Shown one piece after another: positions 7,301-12,226 of a DNA stretch of 12,226 bases. Each line of letters starts with the position of its first letter. Within the stretch, counting starts at the first letter, position 1. Source of the stretch: CAIKAP01 sp964574605 (GTDB taxonomy: Bacteria; Verrucomicrobiota; Verrucomicrobiia; Palsa-1439); contig CAZNOK010000160.1 of assembly GCA_964574605.1 (NCBI GenBank), forward strand, positions 1 to 12,226, in the 5' to 3' direction. The position numbers and the translations under genes were made by a program. Below the pieces are notes generated by a model, which did not search any database, was not told the origin of the DNA, and saw only the letters and a list, made by a program, of their open reading frames with translations.

Positions 7301-7479
7301 TCCTTGACGCCATCAACGGCGCCTGCCGCATCGCTCTGCGTCGTGAGGGGCTGCGCCAGCGATTTCAGCCAGTCATCCTCGATTTGCCGGCGGACCAACT
7401 CCGGTGAAACTCGCTCGTCACGCGGCCCGGCAATCACCGATGCCACGCACAAGACGCACAATGCACACAGCACTTTCAT
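4363..7479 (-). CDS. HzsA-like (hydrazine synthase alpha-like) tri-haem c-type cytochrome with N-terminal discoidin domain
   Basis: This 1038-residue exported protein has a signal peptide (about 1-18, cut near 'VIAG'). A discoidin domain spans about 45-172 ('NPWWQVDLG', 'HLDEVEIYG'). A TolB/WD40-like beta-propeller spans about 320-640, with repeats such as 'IFEIGTDGRRLRQIT' and 'LYVMRPDGTRIRRMS'. A cytochrome part follows. Three CxxCH haem motifs are visible: CAGCH 771-775, CVRCH 822-826 and CAGCH 958-962. 'FLRDVQPVFDRHCVRCHGG' (810-828) resembles the Planctomycete cytochrome (PSCyt1) type. The order propeller, haem domain, haem domain matches the alpha subunit of hydrazine synthase, and homologues occur in many bacteria that do not perform anammox. 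No beta or gamma subunit gene is here, so hydrazine synthesis is very unlikely. The real reaction is unknown; electron transfer or oxidation of a carbohydrate is a guess. The start overlaps the GH172 stop by ATGA without a strong ribosome site, implying translational coupling. Confidence 0.82.
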   Translation of the reverse strand: MKVLCALCVLCVASVIAGPRDERVSPELVRRQIEDDWLKSLAQPLTTQSDAAGAVDGVKDGKYAFHTGHQPNPWWQVDLGAVTPIARIVVFNRLDYAPGLHNADNLRILTSDDGTNWTLRHDNKGRHFGGITGAKPLEVIFKDGEVKARFVRLQVPSAKPIFFHLDEVEIYGPGPNARNLALHQPADQSSLSQWSTAKIKTSADFPTAACIGRARKLAADLAKSGVDVAPHLRELDAVEKRPATSPSERRQQYLDARWIIRRLVFANPLLNFDKLLFVKRFTQETYPDVCLNHMPWVSRPGGDLCVLSKPFAQAGEGQSARCILNGALGPGHVHGMDLWWDGNRIVFGYAKAKSNEPPAGWLDRRTNYDLRRSEEPIHIFEIGTDGRRLRQITRGEWSDLDPTYAPNGDIVFVSERCGTSLQCNEYDKDETSCNLYVMRPDGTRIRRMSANKDGDYLPHTLDDGTIGYTRWEYHERSFAFIQSLWFVRPDGTGADAIFKQHFANPWALEDVRSIPGSRKLVAIATGHHTLAVGPLVIVHAGLGMNDPRGIGIVTPNVKPPEGGMDGVPVPEGGVSDNGGLYSTPWALSEKFFLVSYSFSNKQTDATGHGLYLVDVFGNKELIHRDPAISCFIPVPLRARPRPPVLPDAIDLTKDYATCAVSDASFGSEEIAGRIRYLRIAEPIGWPYDNQRGGQRYVEDHNCQKPSGEKRIADNWTPVRILGDVPVEPDGSAHFRVPADTAVYFQLLDENRMELRRMRSFISFQPGEQRACAGCHESRAVVARSAPTSFAAKRSPSALILPPWGDQPVNFLRDVQPVFDRHCVRCHGGLKPAGGLDFCGGLTSFDLAVPGYGYNRAFATIMEHGLVSCSPARVQDATITPPLAYGSHKSKLIETLRKEPHNKRVILSAEEKLRLTMWIDANAPYHDRFINKRAPQRAYDVAADRELHANLKAIHNRRCAGCHRADEVTRLDWLNLHDAKRSLFLTAPLAKCSGGAGKCDGVVYADAQDVDYRAALNLVSAAVQRAKEYPRRELVSTGR

Positions 7480-9020
7480 GGTTTAACTTGGAGGTCGCGC
7501 AAGTCTTTGCCCGCCGCTCGCGCATAAACGGGGACGCGGGCTTGCAGGCAATCAAAGCCGAGGAGGTAACCTTTCGAGGCGGTGTTGTGGCCGACACACT
7601 CGAAGCGCAGCACGTGGTTGCCCGCCTTCAGCGTGTGGCGGCCCAGCGAATCTTCGCTGGGAGTCGGTTTCGGCGCGAGCAGGTCAAATGTGCCGGCGGC
7701 CTTGCCATCCAGCAGGACGCGATAGGTGCCGTAGTCCCACGAATGCGTCATCCGCAACGTCAAGTCGGCGGTGATCTCCTGCTCGATGCGGAACGGAATC
7801 TCCAGCCAGCCTTTGTCGTCTTTGGGTCTGAACCACAACTGTTTGCCGTCGGTCGCAGCGTGGATTGGCTGCGTGGTCAACGGATGCTCCGAGCGTTTGG
7901 CCTGTTCCAGCGATTTCCAGCCGACCAGCAACGTAGTCTCGCGGAACGGCAGTCGCTCCGGCCCCGCGGGTAACGCCGGCCACGGTTTGTGCGGCTCGGT
8001 CTGATACCACAACGCCACCGACGACATCAGATCGTCGCGCTCGATGAAACCGTTCTTGGTTCCGTCGGGGAAGACTTGCGAGCCTTTGTGTTCGATCTCC
8101 GCGCGGAGGGATTTCTTGAACACAACCGGATCGGGAATGTGGAAACGATACGCCGTACCGCGTCCGCCGGTCTTGCCGCCTTCCCACAGCGGCGTGCCGT
8201 AGAACGGCCCATCCTGTTCGCGGAACCCCCACGCGTCGCAGAAATAATCTTCGGTGCCCGTGCCGCGCAGCGTCGGCTCCTTCTCGCCGTCAATGAAGAA
8301 GAAATCATCGCCCTCGCCATACCAACCGGGCGAGCTGTGATAGACGCTCTGGATCGTGCCGACATAATGGCCACGGCCCACGATGTCCGCGAGCAGGTAA
8401 TTGCGCCCCATCACACAAGGATGCTCCTGCCGATACATCGCGTGGAAGTAAGCCGTGTCACGCGGCAGCGAGGCGTGTTTCTGCCAGTCAACGTAGTAGT
8501 AGAGCGCCCGGCAGAGTTTCTCGCTCTCGTTGGTGACGGTGATGCGCACCGATTTGCGGAATGGCATCGGCCAATAACAATTCCGCGCCCGACCATTGGA
8601 GGTGACGCGGATCGGCAGCGACATGAACGGCTGGTCAACGCCGTGTCCGATGGCGAAGAAATCGCCGATGGGACACTCGACGCTCGGATGTTGCTCGCCG
8701 TCCCAATACATCCGCAGCGTCAACAGCCGCGAATAGGACTTCGCTTCGTGCGCGATGGTGAACCAGATGTGCGTGATGATGCCCGGCCCTTCCAGTTCGC
8801 CGAGCGTGAGTGTGTCGCCCGGCTTGATCGGCCGGGCGTCGCCGTTGCCGTTGCGCCAATCGGTGGCGCTGGACGACGCACGACGGCTCTCAAAGTTCTT
8901 CAATCGCTCCAGTCCGTCGAGTGGATTGCCTTGCGTTGTTGATGTTGATGTAGTGCAGCCGCCGCACGCACATGCGATGACCGCAACCGTGATGATCGAA
9001 AGCAACGAGTTATTGTTCAT
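7476..9020 (-). CDS. DUF2961 / glycoside hydrolase family 172 putative lipoprotein
   Basis: This 514-residue protein has a hydrophobic N-terminus and a lipobox-like V-I-A-C (14-17), so it is probably a lipoprotein, though the n-region lacks Lys or Arg. The DUF2961 fold covers about 35-360: 'GPGIITHIWFT' (78-88), 'GWYGEGDDFFFIDGE' (232-246) and 'GTGTEDYF' (253-260). Glu236 and Glu257 are 21 residues apart, the spacing of the two catalytic glutamates (270 and 291, from memory) in the Bifidobacterium GH172 alpha-D-fructofuranosidase; other family members cleave alpha-D-arabinofuranosides. The tail (about 395-500) looks like a beta-sandwich ('LTLRMTHSWDYGTYRVLLDG'), possibly a carbohydrate-binding or oligomer-contact domain. 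It overlaps the sulfatase stop and the HzsA-like start by 4 bases each. Family membership is firm; fructose versus arabinose specificity is open. Confidence 0.87.
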   Translation of the reverse strand: MNNNSLLSIITVAVIACACGGCTTSTSTTQGNPLDGLERLKNFESRRASSSATDWRNGNGDARPIKPGDTLTLGELEGPGIITHIWFTIAHEAKSYSRLLTLRMYWDGEQHPSVECPIGDFFAIGHGVDQPFMSLPIRVTSNGRARNCYWPMPFRKSVRITVTNESEKLCRALYYYVDWQKHASLPRDTAYFHAMYRQEHPCVMGRNYLLADIVGRGHYVGTIQSVYHSSPGWYGEGDDFFFIDGEKEPTLRGTGTEDYFCDAWGFREQDGPFYGTPLWEGGKTGGRGTAYRFHIPDPVVFKKSLRAEIEHKGSQVFPDGTKNGFIERDDLMSSVALWYQTEPHKPWPALPAGPERLPFRETTLLVGWKSLEQAKRSEHPLTTQPIHAATDGKQLWFRPKDDKGWLEIPFRIEQEITADLTLRMTHSWDYGTYRVLLDGKAAGTFDLLAPKPTPSEDSLGRHTLKAGNHVLRFECVGHNTASKGYLLGFDCLQARVPVYARAAGKDLRDLQVKP

Positions 9021-10531
9021 AGCTTCTCCTTTGTTGGATCGTCGGGAAACTTCTCCCGTAATGGGTCGCCGTCGGCCTTCATTACGTCGAGCAGACGGCG
9101 ATGCATCTTGCGGACGAGGCCGGCGTGTTGGGGCATGCGGGCCAGATTCTGATTCTCTTCCGGGTCAGCTTGGAGATCGTAGAGCGCGAGCATCTTCGGT
9201 TTCATGGCGAAGACGTATTTGTAACGGTCGGTGCGGATCATGCGTTGGCGGTCGGCGCGCTGGCAAAAGGCGTAGTCGCGCCACGGCACATCGCGTCCTT
9301 CCATCAGCGGTCGCAATGAGCGACCGTGAATCTGCTTGGGCACAGGCTGGCCGACGTAATCGAGGATGGTCGGCATCAGGTCAATCTGGCTGACCGGCTG
9401 GCGCACGACCGTTCCCGGTTTGATGACGCCGGGCAGGCGCATCACGAATGGAATCCGCACAAGATCATCGTAGAAACTGCCGATGGACTTGCCGATGCAA
9501 CCGTGCGCGCCGACCATGTCGCCGTGGTCGGTCGTGAAAATCACGAGCGTCTTGTCCGCGAGACCAAGTTCGTCGAGTTTCTTCAGGATCCGGCCGACTT
9601 GGTCGTCAATGTATTTCACCATGCCGTGATAGATCGCGGCGTATTCGCGAAGTCCTTCGTCACCGGCGAGGTCGCCGAGGCGTTTGCTGGGGCCGTTGGC
9701 GTCCCATTCGGGCAACTTTCGCGAGCCGGGGAGTTGAATCTTTTTGCGGTCCACCATGCTGTAATACGGTTCCGGCATGACCCACAAATCGTGCGGCGGA
9801 CTCCATGAGACGGTAATCATGAAACGGTCGCGCGCGTATTTCTCGATCAACTGGATCGCATCGTCTGTTATCCGTGTTTCCGGCAACAGCTCCGGCGGAA
9901 TGACGCTGCGACCGATGATGGAGATGTAGGAGACGCGGTTGCTCGTTTCAGCAGTGAAAGTCCGGTACGCTTTCTCGATGGCGGGAATCATCTTCACCGG
10001 ACGATTCAGGTAGCTGGCGGGGCTTGGATGATTCGCGAACTTCGCCGGAGGCAGGCGCTCGTTAAGGAAGCGACCGTACTCTTGGTTGGTCTTGCCGAGA
10101 TACGTCCGGGAGTCGTAGCAATCGAACGCGCCCGTGTCGCCGAGATGCCATTTCCCGCGATGCGCCGTGGCGTAGCCAGCACGGTGAAGGATCGTCTCGG
10201 TGTTGGGGAAAGCGTTTTGCTTGAGTGGCGCTTGATTCGTCCTGCCGCTCACGTTGACCAGAATGCGATGCCGGTGCGGATAAACGCCGGTGATGAACGA
10301 TGCCCGCGACGGCGAGCAGTAGGGCGTCACGCAGGTCGCGTTCAGGAACAACGCGCCTTCCTTGCCGATGCGATCCATGTGGGGCGTGGTGATGTATGGA
10401 TTGCCCGTCAACGACAAGGAGCGGTAGTGCTGCTCATCGGTCATGAGGAACAACACGTTGTATTTGCCATCAGCGGCACACGCCGACACCAGACTTCCAA
10501 CCAAGAGCGTCGCACACAGTCCGAGTTTCAT
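9017..10531 (-). CDS. Exported formylglycine-dependent sulfatase (S1 family)
   Basis: This 504-residue protein hydrolyses sulfate esters. The formylglycine motif 'YCSPSRASFITG' (71-82) has Cys72 as the residue to be oxidised. Other family marks are 'NVLFLMTDEQ' (25-34, Asp32 a calcium ligand), 'GKWHLG' (126-131), 'SPPHDLW' (244-250) and 'TTDHGDMVGAHG' (333-344, Asp335 and His336). Length is normal for the family. The N-terminus is a signal peptide; V-S-A-C (15-18) fits a lipobox, so it may be a lipoprotein. It is the first gene of a tight operon with GH172 and the HzsA-like protein, suggesting it removes sulfate from the glycan those enzymes handle. There is no Shine-Dalgarno site before the ATG. 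No formylglycine-generating enzyme or anaerobic sulfatase-maturing enzyme gene is in the window. The substrate cannot be read from the sequence. Confidence 0.93.
   Translation of the reverse strand: MKLGLCATLLVGSLVSACAADGKYNVLFLMTDEQHYRSLSLTGNPYITTPHMDRIGKEGALFLNATCVTPYCSPSRASFITGVYPHRHRILVNVSGRTNQAPLKQNAFPNTETILHRAGYATAHRGKWHLGDTGAFDCYDSRTYLGKTNQEYGRFLNERLPPAKFANHPSPASYLNRPVKMIPAIEKAYRTFTAETSNRVSYISIIGRSVIPPELLPETRITDDAIQLIEKYARDRFMITVSWSPPHDLWVMPEPYYSMVDRKKIQLPGSRKLPEWDANGPSKRLGDLAGDEGLREYAAIYHGMVKYIDDQVGRILKKLDELGLADKTLVIFTTDHGDMVGAHGCIGKSIGSFYDDLVRIPFVMRLPGVIKPGTVVRQPVSQIDLMPTILDYVGQPVPKQIHGRSLRPLMEGRDVPWRDYAFCQRADRQRMIRTDRYKYVFAMKPKMLALYDLQADPEENQNLARMPQHAGLVRKMHRRLLDVMKADGDPLREKFPDDPTKEKL
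9026..9032 (-). promoter_or_regulatory. Ribosome binding site of the GH172 gene, inside the sulfatase gene
   Basis: AAAGGAG on the minus strand lies 5 bases before the ATG at 9020 and within the last codons of the sulfatase gene. It confirms the GH172 start and the coupled ATGA junction. Confidence 0.65.
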
Positions 10532-10596
10532 AGGCTATCACAATAGCAAACTGTGATGATTGACACAATCCGGCGTGAGGCGTACACACTGCGATC
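10532..10596. promoter_or_regulatory. Divergent promoter region between sulfatase operon and DUF4838 gene
   Basis: Both start codons read outward from this 65-base gap. On plus, TTGACA (10560-10565), 17 bases, then TACACA (10583-10588) would start RNA about 2 bases before the ATG at 10597. On minus, TTGTGT (10568-10563), 17 bases, then TATTGT (10545-10540) would start RNA within a few bases of the ATG at 10531. The two -35 boxes overlap inside the palindrome ATTGACACAAT (10559-10569). The inverted repeat ATCACA (10537-10542) / TGTGAT (10552-10557) covers the minus -10 box and could be an operator. Neither gene has a Shine-Dalgarno site, which fits leaderless or near-leaderless mRNAs. Predicted by eye only. 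Confidence 0.4.
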
Positions 10597-12177
10597 ATGC
10601 TCACGCTTCTCCTTGCTGTTGCCGTCGTCTTTCCCATCGTCGAGAACGGCCAGCCGCGCGCCGTCGTCGCGCCGCCCACTGCCGACGCGAAAGTTGCCGT
10701 ATCCGAACTCCAGCGCGTCATTGGAAAGATAACCGGAACAAAGCCGGAACTCGGCGAGAAACCGGACACACCGACTATCCACGTCGGACGCGATGCGTTT
10801 GTCGAGAAGGCAGGGCTGAATCTCGACAAGCTCGACGAAGACGGCTTTGTCATCCAGACCATCGGCACGCGCGACTTGGTGTTGGCCGGGCGCAAACCGC
10901 ACGGCACCGAGTTCGCTGTCTATCGGTTCCTCCAGAAATACGGTGGCGTGCGCTGGTATTTCCCGACGGAACTTGGCGAGGTTGTCCCGCGTCGGGCAAG
11001 CTTCGGCGTCGGCAAGCTGGCAGACCGCGAGGAACCATCGTTCCACTCGCGGCTGTGGAGTTCAGCGGCGCGTTTCGACCGCGGCGTTTGGGAACGCCAC
11101 AATCTTTGCCGGGGCCGATACAGTTTCCACCACAACCTGATCAACGTCTTTGTCCCCTCGAAACTCTACGCCAAACATCCGGAATGGTTCCCCGAAATCA
11201 AAGGCCAACGCAAACGTCCCCGCGACGACCACGATCATTACTGGCAACCGTGTCTTGCGAATCCGGACGCGGCCCGTTATGCGGCGGAGGTCGCGCGAAA
11301 GTATTTCGAGGCGCATCCGGAAGCCGCCAGTTTCTCGCTCGGCATGAACGACACCGCCGCCGCGGGCTTCTGCGAGTGCGCGCAATGCAAGGCGCTCGAC
11401 CCGACCGATCCGCAAGATCAGAAGACGCCGCGCGGCCTGCCAAACTACTCCAACCGGTTCTACAGGTTCATGAATCGCGTCGCCGCCGAATTGGCCAAGA
11501 CGCATCCCGACAAATATCTCGGTTGCCTTGCCTACCACGTCACCGAGCCGCCGCCGACGTTCGACGGCAGCCCTCGCATCATTCCCTATCTCACCGCCGG
11601 GCGCGCCAACTGGACGGACCCCGCCATCCGCGAGGGCGACCAAAAACTCATTCGCGCGTGGTGCAAGAAAGTGCCGATTGTCGGCATCTACGACTACTAC
11701 TACGGCGGCGGTTTCATTTCGCCTCGTCTCTTCACGCAACTGACCGAGGAGAGCCTGCAGTTCGCCCACAAAACCGGCGTGCGCGCGTTCTACGCGGAGA
11801 TTTACTCGACGTGGTCGCTCGACGGGCCGAAGGCGTGGGTTGCGTCGCAGTTGCTCTGGGATGTCAACCAGAGCGCCAGCAAACTCGTGGACGAGTTCTG
11901 CCGCGACTTGTTTGGCAACGCGGCGGAACCGATGCGCGACTACTTCCGGTTCTGCGAACAAACGTGGATGTCGCGCCCGTCCGGCTCGACCGTCATGTGG
12001 GCGGGCTTGCGGGATGCGCGTCAACTTGAACTCTGGCCGCCACAGACCTGCGCCAGAGGACGCGGGCTGTTGGACAAAGCGATTCGCGCTGCGGCTGGCG
12101 AGAGCGAACTGGTGCGACAGCGAGTGCGCCTCTACAGCGACGGTTTTCGCCAGACCGAATTGTGGTCGGCGCTCTAG
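10597..12177 (+). CDS. DUF4838 family exported glycosidase-like protein
   Basis: This 526-residue protein has a hydrophobic N-terminus (Leu2 to Val15) without basic residues, a weak signal peptide. Residues about 20-130 form a GH20b/GH67N-like domain ending in 'GTEFAVYRFLQKYGGVRWYF' (103-122), a hallmark of DUF4838 proteins. The DUF4838 core follows: 'SFSLGMNDTAAAGFCECAQC' (245-264), 'FYRFMNRVAAELAK' (288-301), 'IYDYYYGGGF' (364-373) and 'FYAEIYSTWSLDGPKAWVAS' (398-417). Enzymatic function is not established for the family; it is usually found beside glycan-degradation genes. No in-frame ATG or GTG precedes this one back to the stop at 10576-10578, so the start is secure. There is no ribosome site. 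The protein ends early for the family (members are often longer) at TAG 12175-12177. Confidence 0.82.
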   Translation: MLTLLLAVAVVFPIVENGQPRAVVAPPTADAKVAVSELQRVIGKITGTKPELGEKPDTPTIHVGRDAFVEKAGLNLDKLDEDGFVIQTIGTRDLVLAGRKPHGTEFAVYRFLQKYGGVRWYFPTELGEVVPRRASFGVGKLADREEPSFHSRLWSSAARFDRGVWERHNLCRGRYSFHHNLINVFVPSKLYAKHPEWFPEIKGQRKRPRDDHDHYWQPCLANPDAARYAAEVARKYFEAHPEAASFSLGMNDTAAAGFCECAQCKALDPTDPQDQKTPRGLPNYSNRFYRFMNRVAAELAKTHPDKYLGCLAYHVTEPPPTFDGSPRIIPYLTAGRANWTDPAIREGDQKLIRAWCKKVPIVGIYDYYYGGGFISPRLFTQLTEESLQFAHKTGVRAFYAEIYSTWSLDGPKAWVASQLLWDVNQSASKLVDEFCRDLFGNAAEPMRDYFRFCEQTWMSRPSGSTVMWAGLRDARQLELWPPQTCARGRGLLDKAIRAAAGESELVRQRVRLYSDGFRQTELWSAL

Positions 12178-12226
12178 GAGTCTGTCCAAGAATTCGCTTG
12201 TAAGTTTTGAATGAGGCTGCGGGAAG
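12178..12226. other. Unassigned right edge after the DUF4838 gene
   Basis: These 49 bases are more AT-rich than the preceding gene. I see no terminator hairpin and no start of a gene. Reading past the TAG in frame gives only ten more codons before TGA at 12208-12210. It could be ordinary intergenic DNA or the edge of an inserted element; the window is too short to tell. Confidence 0.3.

Noticed and set aside
4363..7479. Hydrazine synthase proper (anammox)
   Set aside because: There are no beta or gamma subunit genes, the neighbours are hydrolases, the position of the special Tyr haem ligand appears to be Ala, and there is an extra haem motif. Only the domain family is shared.
10534..10567. 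Possible third, degenerate copy of the leader block before the sulfatase gene
   Set aside because: A gapped alignment gives patchy matches (TGTGTCAATC, TTTG, ATTG, TAGC), but it needs several gaps, and the element would lie 2 bases from the ATG instead of 54-55. Probably chance.
10560..12029. 489-codon open frame overlapping the DUF4838 gene on the same strand
   Set aside because: It is Arg/Pro-rich with no domain. The other frame carries all DUF4838 motifs.

Overview
The window is a GC-rich bacterial chromosome segment carrying a catabolic and surface-polysaccharide-type locus. The protein families suggest Verrucomicrobiota or Planctomycetota: a sigma factor with the N-terminal 'TTQW' signature, a hydrazine-synthase-alpha-like (HzsA-like) haem protein, a DUF4838 protein, a DUF2961/GH172 enzyme and a formylglycine sulfatase. 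I lean to Verrucomicrobiota, but this rests on family content alone. I see no rRNA, tRNA, CRISPR array or transposase gene.

Layout. Six genes lie on the minus strand and one on the plus strand. From right to left on the minus strand: sulfatase (10531-9017), GH172 (9020-7476) and HzsA-like tri-haem protein (7479-4363). These three are joined by two 4-base ATGA stop/start overlaps and are almost certainly one operon. Next come a secreted TIM-barrel glycosidase-like protein with a C-terminal discoidin domain (4272-1999), a xylose-isomerase-like enzyme (1867-827) and a sigma factor cut off by the left edge (691-1). A secreted DUF4838 protein (10597-12177) is read away from the sulfatase from a 65-base divergent promoter region.

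How the genes may work together. Five of the seven products have export signals. Between them they offer sulfate-ester removal, furanosidase-type cleavage, two glycosidase-like barrels and carbohydrate-binding (discoidin) domains. The cytosolic isomerase could act on a released sugar. The HzsA-like c-type cytochrome, translationally coupled to the hydrolases, is the least expected partner and has no obvious role in hydrolysis. No transporter or sugar kinase is visible, so the substrate is unknown; a sulfated, furanose-containing glycan is only an inference.

Non-coding structure. The two genes that do not overlap their upstream neighbour (4272 and 1867) share a 39-base leader block (37/39 identical) at nearly the same distance (54 and 55 bases) from the start codon. 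Each has a TATAGT/TAGAGT hexamer exactly 30 bases before the ATG. This looks like a shared control element. A REPIN-like pair of inverted REP palindromes, each with a GTAG foot, lies between the isomerase and sigma-factor genes.
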